A DNA stretch of 18,049 nucleotides, from the NCBI GenBank assembly GCA_964384825.1, contig CAYLMM010000054.1, positions 1-18,049 on the forward strand, written 5' to 3'. Shown in pieces: positions 6,779 to 13,267 of the stretch. The stretch is from CAYLMM01 sp964384825 (GTDB lineage Bacteria; Krumholzibacteriota; Krumholzibacteriia; LZORAL124-64-63). How positions within the stretch are numbered: position 1 is the first letter of the stretch; every line of letters begins with the position of its first letter. A program made the position numbers and the translations under genes. Under the pieces are notes generated by a model, which was not told the origin of the DNA, made no database searches, and was given only the letters and a program-made list of their open reading frames with translations.

Positions 6779-8980
6779 CTAGCGACGACGCCGATCGCCG
6801 CCGCGGCCGCCGCGGTCGCCGCCGCGTCCCCGGCCGCCCCGGTCGCCGCCGCGTCCGCCGCGATCGCCGCCGGACGGAGCCGGCGTCACGCCTTCGGGAA
6901 CCGGCAGCAGGGACTTGCGGCTCAGACGGACCTTGCCGGTCCGGTCGTCGACCTCGATCAGCTGGACCTCGACCTCGTCGCCGACGGTCAGGACGTCCTC
7001 GACGTCGCCGACGCGGAAGTGCTCGAGCTCGGAGATGTGCAGCAGACCCTCCTTGCCCGGCAGGTACTCGACGAAGGCGCCGAAGGCCACCGTCGAGACG
7101 ACGCGGCCCTTGTAGACCTTGCCGACCTCGGGCTCCTCCATCATCAGGCGGATGCGCTCGACGCACTCGTTGCCGCTGGCCTGGTCGACGGCCGAGACGA
7201 AGACCATGCCCTCGTCGTTGACCTCGATGGTCGTGCCGGTCTCTTCCTGCAGCTTCTTGATCACCTTGCCGCCCGGGCCGATCAGCTGGCCGATCTGCTT
7301 GGGCTGGATCTGCACGGTGGCGATCTTCGGCGCGTAGGGGCTGAGATCGGAGGCGGGCTCGGCGATGGCCTCGTTCATCTTCTCCAGGATATGGCCGCGG
7401 GCGTTCCGGGCGTCGCCCAGGGCCTGCTCCATGATCTCCCGCGAGATGCCCGAGATCTTGGTGTCGAGCTGGAAGGCGGTGATGCCCTCGGTGGTGCCGG
7501 TGACCTTGAAGTCCATGTCGCCGAGATGATCCTCGACGCCCAGGATGTCGGTCAGCACGGCGACCTTCTCGCCCTCCTTGATCAGGCCCATGGCCACGCC
7601 GGCCACCGGGCGCTTGATCGGCACGCCGGCCTGCATCAGGGCCAGGCAGCCGGAGCAGACGGTCGCCATCGAACTCGATCCGTTCGACTCCAGGACGTCC
7701 GAGACGATCCGCACGGTGTAGGGGAATTCCTCCTGCTCGGGCAGGATCGGGTGGATCGCCCGCTCGCCCAGCTTCCCGTGGCCGATCTCGCGGCGGCCGG
7801 TGCCGGAATAGCGGCCGGTCTCGCCGACCGAGAACGGCGGGAAGTTGTAGTGCAGGTAGTAGTGCGACCAGTGCTCGCCCTCGAGGGCGTCGATCTTCTG
7901 CTCGTCCATCTTGGTGCCCAGGGTCACCGTGCCGAGAGACTGCGTCTCGCCGCGGGTGAACAGGGCCGACCCGTGCGCACGCGGCAGCAGGCCCAGGTCG
8001 ATGGTGATCGGCCGCACGGTCGTCAGGTCGCGGCCGTCGGAGCGCAGGTGCTCGTCGAGGATCATGTCGCGCATGGTCTTCTTGACCAGCTTGCCGAAGG
8101 CCTTCAGGGCCTCGGGATCGGGCTCGCCGTCCTCGGTCAGGATCTCGGCGGCGACCTTCTCCTTCAGGGCGGTCTCGGCTTCCTGGCGCTCGAGCTTCGA
8201 GTGGATGCGGGCGGTCGCGGCCACGTCGGCGCCGACCAGATCGGCCACGCGGGCCGCCATGTCGACATCCTCCTCGACCGGCTGCCAGTCCCACTTGGTC
8301 TTGGCGCCCGCCTTGGCGATCAGCTCGCGCTGCAGGTCGTTCAGCTTGCGGATCCAGCCGTGCGCGAAGTCGATCGCGTCGAGCAGCTTCTGCTCGCTGA
8401 TCTCCTTGCACTCGCCCTCGATCATGCCGACGAACTCGTCGGTGCCGGCGACGACCAGGTTCAGGATCGACTCCTCGAGCTGGTCGAACGAGGGGTTGAC
8501 GACGAACTCGCCGTCGATCTCGGCGACGCGCACGCCCGACACGATGGTCGTGAACGGGATGTCCGACAGGTTCAGCGCGCACGAGGCGGCGGTGATGCTC
8601 AGCACGTCGGCGTGGAACTCCGTGTCGGCGCTGATGACGAACGAAACGATGTCGGTGGAGTGACGGTATCCGTCGGGGAACTGGGGCCGCAGCGGCCGGT
8701 CGATGAGACGGCAGCTGAGCGTCTCGCGCTCGCTCGGACGCGCCTCGCGCTTGAAGAACCCGCCGGGGATCTTGCCGGCGGCGTAGGTCTTGTTGCGGTA
8801 CTCCACGAACAACGGGAGAAAGCTCCGGTCGCTCGGCTTCTTGTCGGCGGTGGCGGTGAGCAGGGCCATCGTGTCGCCCATGCGCACGACGCAGGCGCCG
8901 TTCGCCTGGCGCGCCATCCGACCGGTCTCGAGCGAGTAGGTCGTCCCGTTCATCTCCAGCGAAACTTCATGAAAACTCAT
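6779..8980 (-). CDS. pnp: Polynucleotide phosphorylase
   Basis: Encodes 733 residues. PNPase degrades RNA 3'-to-5' by phosphorolysis and can add tails in reverse. Domains in order: first RNase PH-like core ~1-145 (PSDRSFLPLFVEYRNK, AGKIPGGFFKREARP), linking helical domain ~170-305, catalytic RNase PH-like core ~310-545, KH domain ~555-610 (GQLIGPGGKVIKKLQ) and S1 domain ~618-692 (GKVYKGRVVSTVAFGAFVEY, LLHISEL). The catalytic set equivalent to E. coli Asp486, Asp492 and Lys494 is present as Asp484, Asp490 and Lys492 in EDHLGDMDFK; GSSSM at 434-438 is the phosphate-binding loop. An unusual Gly/Arg-rich tail ends the protein. The start is supported by AAGGA upstream. It follows rpsO after a 223-base gap and is tightly followed by the M16 peptidase gene. 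Confidence 0.98.
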   Translation of the reverse strand: MSFHEVSLEMNGTTYSLETGRMARQANGACVVRMGDTMALLTATADKKPSDRSFLPLFVEYRNKTYAAGKIPGGFFKREARPSERETLSCRLIDRPLRPQFPDGYRHSTDIVSFVISADTEFHADVLSITAASCALNLSDIPFTTIVSGVRVAEIDGEFVVNPSFDQLEESILNLVVAGTDEFVGMIEGECKEISEQKLLDAIDFAHGWIRKLNDLQRELIAKAGAKTKWDWQPVEEDVDMAARVADLVGADVAATARIHSKLERQEAETALKEKVAAEILTEDGEPDPEALKAFGKLVKKTMRDMILDEHLRSDGRDLTTVRPITIDLGLLPRAHGSALFTRGETQSLGTVTLGTKMDEQKIDALEGEHWSHYYLHYNFPPFSVGETGRYSGTGRREIGHGKLGERAIHPILPEQEEFPYTVRIVSDVLESNGSSSMATVCSGCLALMQAGVPIKRPVAGVAMGLIKEGEKVAVLTDILGVEDHLGDMDFKVTGTTEGITAFQLDTKISGISREIMEQALGDARNARGHILEKMNEAIAEPASDLSPYAPKIATVQIQPKQIGQLIGPGGKVIKKLQEETGTTIEVNDEGMVFVSAVDQASGNECVERIRLMMEEPEVGKVYKGRVVSTVAFGAFVEYLPGKEGLLHISELEHFRVGDVEDVLTVGDEVEVQLIEVDDRTGKVRLSRKSLLPVPEGVTPAPSGGDRGGRGGDRGGRGRGGDRGGRGGDRRRR
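6782..6871 (-). repeat. Tandem repeats coding the RGG-type tail of PNPase
   Basis: The last 30 codons of pnp encode about four imperfect copies of GGDRGGR, ending in DRRRR. The DNA is correspondingly repetitive, built from short G/C-only units. Such tails are disordered and positively charged, typical of RNA-binding RGG boxes. The repeat number could vary between strains through slippage. Confidence 0.8.
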
Positions 8981-9203
8981 TCTTCTCTTCCTTCCCTCAG
9001 CATAACAACAGCTTTGCGACTCTGAACTTCTCTTCTTCCTGCTTCCTGCTTGCTTCCCTGCTCGGACCGATCTTCGCCCGTGGCCGCAGAGGGCCGGGTC
9101 GAGGATACGGAAACGGCCGCGGTCGTCACCGACGCCGCGGCTGCCTCCCCGTCATCAGAGCTCGCCGGATGGTTCGGATGTTCCCTGCGGGAACGATCGC
9201 GAT
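8981..9203 (-). other. rpsO-pnp intergenic region with small inverted repeat and purine-rich tandem repeat
   Basis: No gene is supported here. Just after the rpsO stop there is a 6-pair inverted repeat with a 3-base loop (GTTCCC 9180-9185, GGGAAC 9189-9194) beside the palindrome GATCGCGATC (9195-9204), without a T-tract, so full termination is not expected. Near pnp the mRNA strand is purine-rich and carries two tandem CAGGAAG units (9048-9035) and a third variant, about 55-80 bases before the pnp start. In other bacteria this gap holds the pnp autoregulatory and RNase III processing site; no long stem is obvious here. Confidence 0.4.
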
Positions 9204-9473
9204 CTAACCGCGGATTCCGAGTTCCTTGATGAGCGAGCGATAGCTCTCCAGATCCTTTTTCTTGAGATACCCCAGAAGGCGCTTGCGCTGACCGACCATC
9301 TTCAGCAGGCCCCGGCGCGAGTGGAAATCCTTCTTGTGGACCTTGAAGTGGCCCGTGAGATGATTGATGCGGGCGGTCAACAGGGCGATCTGCACTTCCG
9401 GAGAACCGGAGTCGCTGTCGTGCTTCCGGAACTGCTCGATCACTTTGTCCTTCTGATCCTTCGTCATTGCCAT
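9204..9473 (-). CDS. rpsO: 30S ribosomal protein S15
   Basis: Encodes 89 residues, the normal length. S15 binds the central domain of 16S rRNA early in 30S assembly and forms a bridge to the 50S subunit. The family pattern is complete: SGSPEVQIALLTARINHLT, HFKVHKKDFHSRRGLL, and the C-terminal RLLGYLKKKDLESYRSLI with ELGIRG. ATG at 9473 is chosen because AGGAGG lies 8 bases upstream; a second in-frame ATG two codons later is less well spaced. The start codon and ribosome binding site sit in an inverted repeat described separately. The gene heads the rpsO-pnp-M16 run and is divergent from the DegT aminotransferase gene. Confidence 0.98.
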   Translation of the reverse strand: MAMTKDQKDKVIEQFRKHDSDSGSPEVQIALLTARINHLTGHFKVHKKDFHSRRGLLKMVGQRKRLLGYLKKKDLESYRSLIKELGIRG

Positions 9474-9509
9474 CGTCAGAACCTCCTAAAGTCTTGACGT
9501 CACGATGGC
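9469..9509 (-). promoter_or_regulatory. Hairpin enclosing the rpsO ribosome binding site and pairing the start codon
   Basis: On the mRNA strand GCCATCGT (9509-9502) is perfectly complementary to ACGATGGC (9476-9469). The second arm contains the rpsO ATG and the 25-base loop contains AGGAGG. This 8-pair stem would hide the start codon and present the ribosome binding site in a loop. S15 represses its own translation in several bacteria through differing leader structures, so this is a plausible autoregulatory element. The complementarity is seen; the function is inferred. Confidence 0.5.
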
Positions 9510-9656
9510 CGCAGGCTGGCGTCGACACGACCGTTCAGGCAGGATGTCATCGGTTCCCGGTCGTGGGACATGGTGCCGTGAGGCTAGCCAACCCGCTACG
9601 TTTTCAAGGCATTACAAGCAGCCGCGAGCTCCAGGCCCGGGCCGCAGGTTGCCGAC

Positions 9657-9685
9657 AATATAGCCGACGCCTCCCACCGGTGCAA
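9657..9685 (-). promoter_or_regulatory. Candidate promoter for rpsO
   Basis: On the minus strand TTGCAC (9685-9680) and TATATT (9662-9657) are 17 bases apart; TATATT matches five of six bases of the -10 consensus and stands out in GC-rich surroundings. It implies a leader of about 175 bases. A 6-base direct repeat, GTCGGC, flanks the -10 box on both sides. A second weaker possibility (TTGAAA at 9607-9602 with TAGCCT at 9586-9581) has a short 15-base spacer. Confidence 0.5.
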
Positions 9686-9718
9686 GGCGGAACCTGCCGG
9701 TCTTCTTTTCGACGGAAA

Positions 9719-9739
9719 CGGGGCCGGCTTTAGGCCCCG
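9719..9739. repeat. Inverted repeat between the divergent rpsO and DegT-gene promoters
   Basis: CGGGGCC (9719-9725) and GGCCCCG (9733-9739) form a perfect 7-pair stem around a 7-base loop. It lies about 12 bases before the candidate -35 box of the plus-strand gene and about 35 bases behind that of rpsO. It could be an operator or a barrier between the two transcription units. The rest of the 354-base gap between rpsO and the DegT gene holds only the promoter candidates and the rpsO leader. Confidence 0.35.
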
Positions 9740-9750
9740 GCAAATCCCTC

Positions 9751-9780
9751 TTGCGGCGAAGCGGGCCCGGACTCCATTAT
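9751..9780 (+). promoter_or_regulatory. Candidate promoter for the DegT aminotransferase gene
   Basis: TTGCGG (9751-9756) and CATTAT (9775-9780) are 18 bases apart and about 48 bases ahead of the TTG start codon. The match to consensus is partial (three and four of six). Confidence 0.35.
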
Positions 9781-9827
9781 GTCCGAGGCGCGAGCGACGA
9801 CCGCAACACTTTGAAAAGAGGATTGTT

Positions 9828-10988
9828 TTGACGCGCGACACCTACCTGCCCTTCTCCCCCCCCTGCCTCGACGAGGACGAGATCGCCGAAGTCGCGGAAT
9901 GCCTCCGCTCCGGCTGGATCACCACCGGTCCGCGGACCGCCCGGTTCGAGGAGGAGTTCGCCGGCTACATCGGCGCTCCCGGCGCCCTGGGCCTGAACTC
10001 CTGCACCGCCGGCCTGCACATAGCTTTGGCGGCCCTGGGGATCGGCCCCGGCGACGAGGTGATCACCTCGACGATGACCTTCGCCTCGACGGTCAACGTG
10101 ATCGAGCACGTCGGCGCCCGGCCGGTGCTGGTGGACGTCGAGCCCGACACGCTGAACATGGATCCGGTCCGGGTCGCCGAAGCCGCGGGACCGCGCTGCC
10201 GGGCGATCATCGCGGTCCATCTCGGCGGCCATCCCGCCGATCTCGATCCGCTGCGCGCGATCGCCGACCAGAAGGGCCTGCACCTGATCGAGGACGCCGC
10301 CCACGCCCTGCCGGCCAGCTACAAGGACGTCCGCATCGGTTCCGGCCCGAATCCCGTCGCGTTCAGCTTCTACGCCACCAAGAACCTCACCACCGCCGAG
10401 GGCGGCATGCTGACCGGTTCGCCGGAGATGCTGGCCGAAGCCCGGGTCCTGAGCCTCCACGGCCTGAGCCGCGACGCCTGGCGCCGCGACCGCCAGGGCC
10501 GCGGCTGGTTCTACGAGGTGGCCCGCCCCGGATTCAAATACAACCTGACCGACCTGCAGTCCTCGCTCGGGCTGCATCAGCTGGCCAAGCTCGACGGCTT
10601 CCAGAGGCGGCGGCGCGAGATCGTGGCGACCTACGACGCGGCCTTCGCCGGCCTGGACGCGCTCGAGATCCCGACCCGCCGGCCCGAGGTGGAGCACGCC
10701 TGGCATCTCTACGCGGTGCGCGTACGGCCCGAGGCCTTGTCCGTCGATCGCGACCGCATCATCGCCGACCTGGACGAGCGGAAGATCGGCACCTCGGTCC
10801 ATTTCATCCCGATGCACATCCAGCCCTTCTACCGCGACAAGTACGGCTACCGGCCCGACGACCTGCCGACCGCGAACCGCGAATGGCGCCGCCTGATCAG
10901 CCTGCCGCTGAGTCCGGGGCTGACCGACGGGGACGTCGGCGACGTGATCGAGGCCGTGCGCGACGTCCTGGCCGCCCACGCCCGCTAG
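9828..10988 (+). CDS. DegT/DnrJ/EryC1-family sugar aminotransferase
   Basis: Encodes 386 residues of a fold-type I PLP enzyme that aminates keto-sugar nucleotides (ArnB/PseC/PglE-like). Visible motifs: GWITTGPRTARFEEEFA near 29-44, GDEVITSTMTFASTVNVI at 75-92, the cofactor-binding EDAAHA with Asp156, and the Schiff-base lysine in FYATKNLTTAEGG at Lys185. The C-terminal part has HAWHLYAVRV and the family ending LPLSPGLTD. The exact sugar cannot be read from sequence, but the nearby rfbA/rfbC genes fit a surface-polysaccharide role. The start is TTG at 9828: AGAGGA lies 5 bases upstream, the protein then begins with the usual LPFSPP, and the first in-frame ATG is deep inside the conserved core. 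The gene is monocistronic, divergent from rpsO and convergent with cysC across a strong hairpin. Confidence 0.9.
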   Translation: MTRDTYLPFSPPCLDEDEIAEVAECLRSGWITTGPRTARFEEEFAGYIGAPGALGLNSCTAGLHIALAALGIGPGDEVITSTMTFASTVNVIEHVGARPVLVDVEPDTLNMDPVRVAEAAGPRCRAIIAVHLGGHPADLDPLRAIADQKGLHLIEDAAHALPASYKDVRIGSGPNPVAFSFYATKNLTTAEGGMLTGSPEMLAEARVLSLHGLSRDAWRRDRQGRGWFYEVARPGFKYNLTDLQSSLGLHQLAKLDGFQRRRREIVATYDAAFAGLDALEIPTRRPEVEHAWHLYAVRVRPEALSVDRDRIIADLDERKIGTSVHFIPMHIQPFYRDKYGYRPDDLPTANREWRRLISLPLSPGLTDGDVGDVIEAVRDVLAAHAR

Positions 10989-11028
10989 GCCGCGTTCGCC
11001 GGAGCGGTCCGCCGTGCCGGCGAGCACG

Positions 11029-11059
11029 AGGAGGCCGGCCCCCGGGGGGCCGGCCTCCT
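11029..11059. terminator. Strong bidirectional hairpin between convergent DegT and cysC genes
   Basis: GGAGGCCGGCCCC (11030-11042) and GGGGCCGGCCTCC (11046-11058) form a perfect 13-pair stem with a 3-base loop, extended by an A-T pair at 11029/11059. It lies 40 bases past the plus-strand stop and 36 bases past the cysC stop. T-runs are very short on both sides, so it probably serves both transcripts as a GC-rich terminator or 3'-end stabiliser. Confidence 0.75.
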
Positions 11060-11095
11060 TCATGCGGTCCGCAGCCTTTCGGTGCAGCGCCAGGA

Positions 11096-11716
11096 CTATT
11101 CGCCGGTTTTCGCGACGATCCCCCGGGCCTGCAGATAATCGACGATCCGCGCGACGCAACCGGCCTCATCCACGGAATCGGTCTCGACGACCAGTTCCGG
11201 ATCGAGCGGCTCCTCGTAGGGGGCGCTGATGCCGGTGAACTCGGGGATCTCCCCCGCCCGGGCCTTCTTGTAAAGCCCCTTGGGATCGCGGTTCTCGCAT
11301 TCGTCGAGCGAGCACTTGCAGAAGATCTCGATGAAGTCGCCGTCGTCCACCAGGGCGCGGTTGGCGTCGCGATCGACCCGGTAGGGCGAGATGAAGGCGG
11401 TCAGCACGACCATTCCGGCGTCGAGCATCAGCTTCGACACCTCGCCGATCCGGCGGATGTTCTCGTTGCGGTCCGCGGGGCTGAAGCCGAGATCGCGGTT
11501 CAGGCCGTGACGGACGTTGTCCCCGTCGAGGATGTAGGTCTGGCAGCCGCGGCGGAACAGTTCGTTCTCGACCAGGCGCGACAGCGTGGACTTGCCCGAG
11601 CCGGACAGGCCGGTGAACCAGAGGATGGCGCTGCGGTGTCCGTTGCGTCCGGCGCGCTGATCACGGTCGATGTCGCCGTGGCTCCATGTGATGTGCTTGC
11701 TCTTCGGGGTCTCCAT
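11096..11716 (-). CDS. cysC: Adenylylsulfate kinase (APS kinase)
   Basis: Encodes 206 residues. The enzyme phosphorylates adenosine 5'-phosphosulfate with ATP to give PAPS, the donor for sulfate assimilation and sulfotransfer. The P-loop GLSGSGKS is at 36-43, LDGDN and VRHGLN at 63-73, RRIGEVSKLM at 88-97, and the FISPYR motif places the serine that is phosphorylated in the E. coli enzyme at Ser110. KGLYKKARAGEIPEFTGI and YEEPLDPEL complete the family pattern. The ATG at 11716 is chosen for AAGGAG 4-5 bases upstream; the longer frame to 11827 runs into rfbC. No ATP sulfurylase or PAPS reductase gene is in the window. It is the last gene of the minus-strand run after rfbC. Confidence 0.95.
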   Translation of the reverse strand: METPKSKHITWSHGDIDRDQRAGRNGHRSAILWFTGLSGSGKSTLSRLVENELFRRGCQTYILDGDNVRHGLNRDLGFSPADRNENIRRIGEVSKLMLDAGMVVLTAFISPYRVDRDANRALVDDGDFIEIFCKCSLDECENRDPKGLYKKARAGEIPEFTGISAPYEEPLDPELVVETDSVDEAGCVARIVDYLQARGIVAKTGE

Positions 11717-11737
11717 GTTTCTCCTTCCGGGCGGTGT

Positions 11738-11765
11738 CCCGGGAACCGGCTCGGGCCGGCCCGGG
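11738..11765. repeat. Inverted repeat in the rfbC-cysC gap
   Basis: CCCGGG (11738-11743) plus CCGGC (11746-11750) pair with GCCGG (11755-11759) plus CCCGGG (11760-11765), leaving a 2-base bulge and a 4-base loop: an 11-pair stem. On the minus strand it sits between the rfbC stop and the cysC ribosome binding site with no T-tract. It may stabilise or attenuate the transcript. Confidence 0.4.
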
Positions 11766-11804
11766 GTTCGGAATCCCTCCCGCCTCGACGGCGGAAAGAC
11801 GGCG

Positions 11805-12350
11805 TCAATCGAAAGTCTCGGCGTCACGGAAGGCCACCGCGGCCGAATCCTTGTCCGAGAGGATGGCCGCTCCCTCCAGCGGCCAGTTGATCCCGAGTTC
11901 GGGATCGTCCCAGCGGATGCAGCGCTCCGCCTCGGGGTCGTAGTAGTCGGAAGCCTTGTACAGCACCTCGGCCATGTCGGTCAGGGCCACGAAGCCGTGG
12001 GCGAAGCCGCGCGGGATCCATAATTGGCGCTTGTTCGCGGCCGACAGCCGCGCCCCGACCCAGCGGCCGAAGGTCGGCGAGGAACGGCGCAGGTCGACGC
12101 CGACGTCGAAGATCTCTCCCACGACCGCCCGGACCAGCTTGCCCTGGACGTGCCGCACCTGGTAGTGCATGCCCCGCATCACGCCCCGGCGCGAGAGCGA
12201 ATGGTTGTCCTGGACGAATTTCTCATCCGTTCCGGTCTCCCGCCGCCAGACCTCCGCGTTCCAGCTCTCGAAGAAGAAGCCCCGCCGGTCCTGGTGGATG
12301 TCGGGTTCGATCAGCAGCACTGCCGGGATGTCGGTCGGGGTGACGATCAT
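11805..12350 (-). CDS. rfbC: dTDP-4-dehydrorhamnose 3,5-epimerase
   Basis: Encodes 181 residues, the normal size of RmlC/RfbC. It epimerises dTDP-4-keto-6-deoxy-glucose at C3 and C5, the third step of dTDP-L-rhamnose synthesis. The cupin core shows DRRGFFFESWN, VQDNHSLSRRGVMRGMHYQ with catalytic His62, Lys71 in QGKLVRAV, GEIFDVGVDLR, WIPRGFAHGF, and VLYKASDYYDP with Tyr131 as the likely acid. WDDPELGINWP and LSDKD close the fold. Its ATG overlaps the last four bases of rfbA (ATGA), so translation is probably coupled. The partner genes rfbB and rfbD are not in the window, so the last and second steps must be encoded elsewhere. Confidence 0.97.
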   Translation of the reverse strand: MIVTPTDIPAVLLIEPDIHQDRRGFFFESWNAEVWRRETGTDEKFVQDNHSLSRRGVMRGMHYQVRHVQGKLVRAVVGEIFDVGVDLRRSSPTFGRWVGARLSAANKRQLWIPRGFAHGFVALTDMAEVLYKASDYYDPEAERCIRWDDPELGINWPLEGAAILSDKDSAAVAFRDAETFD

Positions 12351-13228
12351 CGTTGTCCTTCCTCCAGGATCTGTTCCAGATAGGCGCGGTAGGGCGAGCG
12401 CGGGGTCGCCTCGATCGCGGCGCCCAGGCCCTCGGCGTCGAGGAAGCCCACGTTGTAGGCCACCTCCTCCAGGCAGGCGATCTTCAATCCCTGCCGGGCC
12501 TCGAGCGCGCCGATGAAGCGGCCGGCCTCGAGCAGACTGACGTGGGTTCCGGTGTCGAGCCAGGCGATCCCGCGGCCGAGCTTCTCGACCGACAGCTCGC
12601 CGCGCTCGAGATACGCCAGGTTGAGGTCGGTGATCTCCAGCTCGCCGCGCGGGGAAGGCTTCAGGCCGCGGGCGATCCCGGTCACCCGCCCGTCGTAGAG
12701 ATAGAGGCCGGGCACCGCGTAGCGCGATTTGGGCGCCGACGGCTTCTCCTCCAGGCCGATCGCCCGCCCCTCGGCGTCGAATTCGACCACGCCGTAACGC
12801 TCGGGGTCCTGGACCGGATAGCCGAAGATGCGGGCGCCGCCGGTGAACTCGGCGACGATGCGGTCCAGGCCGATCCGCCCGTAGAAGATGTTGTCGCCCA
12901 GGATCATGCAGACCGGTTCGCCGGCCAGGAATTCCTCGCCGACCAGGAAGGCCTGGGCGATGCCCTTGGGCTCGGGCTGGACGGCGTATTCCAGTCGGAT
13001 GCCCCAGCGCGACCCGTCGCCGAGCAGATCCCGGAACCGGGGCGTGTCGGCGGGCGTCGAGATGATCAGGATGTCGGCGATGCCCGCCATCATCAGGGTC
13101 GACAGCGGGTAGTAGATCATCGGCTTGTCGTAGACCGGCTGCAGCTGCTTGCTGGCCGCCAGGGTCAGGGGATAGAGACGACTGCCAGCGCCGCCTGCCA
13201 GAACGATTCCCTTGCGGATCCCTGCCAT
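12347..13228 (-). CDS. rfbA: Glucose-1-phosphate thymidylyltransferase
   Basis: Encodes 293 residues, typical for RmlA/RfbA. It makes dTDP-glucose from dTTP and glucose-1-phosphate. The nucleotidyltransferase signature AGGAGSRLYPLT is at 11-22, followed by KQLQPVYDKPMIYYPLSTLM, QPEPKGIAQAFLVGEEF, the metal-binding LGDNIFYG, EEKPSAPKSRYAVPGLYLYD, EITDLN and WLDTGTHVSL. GGAAGGGA precedes the ATG. It starts 39 bases after the ribF stop and overlaps rfbC by four bases, so it may be read from the upstream infB-ribF transcript. A short GC-rich palindrome without a T-tract lies in the ribF-rfbA gap near 13247-13258. Confidence 0.97.
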   Translation of the reverse strand: MAGIRKGIVLAGGAGSRLYPLTLAASKQLQPVYDKPMIYYPLSTLMMAGIADILIISTPADTPRFRDLLGDGSRWGIRLEYAVQPEPKGIAQAFLVGEEFLAGEPVCMILGDNIFYGRIGLDRIVAEFTGGARIFGYPVQDPERYGVVEFDAEGRAIGLEEKPSAPKSRYAVPGLYLYDGRVTGIARGLKPSPRGELEITDLNLAYLERGELSVEKLGRGIAWLDTGTHVSLLEAGRFIGALEARQGLKIACLEEVAYNVGFLDAEGLGAAIEATPRSPYRAYLEQILEEGQR

Positions 13229-13267
13229 GATGTCCCTTCCCGGCCGCCGCGTTCGCGGAGCGGCCTG

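Noticed and set aside
6779..6871. Short G/C-only repeats considered as a CRISPR array or satellite
   Set aside because: The units are codons of the GGDRGGR tail in frame with pnp; there are no unique spacers.
7019..9025. Very long plus-strand open frame opposite pnp
   Set aside because: It mirrors the pnp gene on the antisense strand and has no recognisable motifs; long antisense frames are expected when codon third positions are G/C-rich.
8977..9528. 183-codon frame overlapping rpsO and filling the rpsO-pnp gap
   Set aside because: It runs across rpsO in a different frame and ends at the pnp start; the part in the gap has no ribosome binding site or conserved pattern.
13247..13258. CCGCGTTCGCGG palindrome in the ribF-rfbA gap considered as a terminator
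   Set aside because: Only 5 pairs with a 2-base loop and no T-tract on either strand; such palindromes are frequent in this GC-rich sequence.
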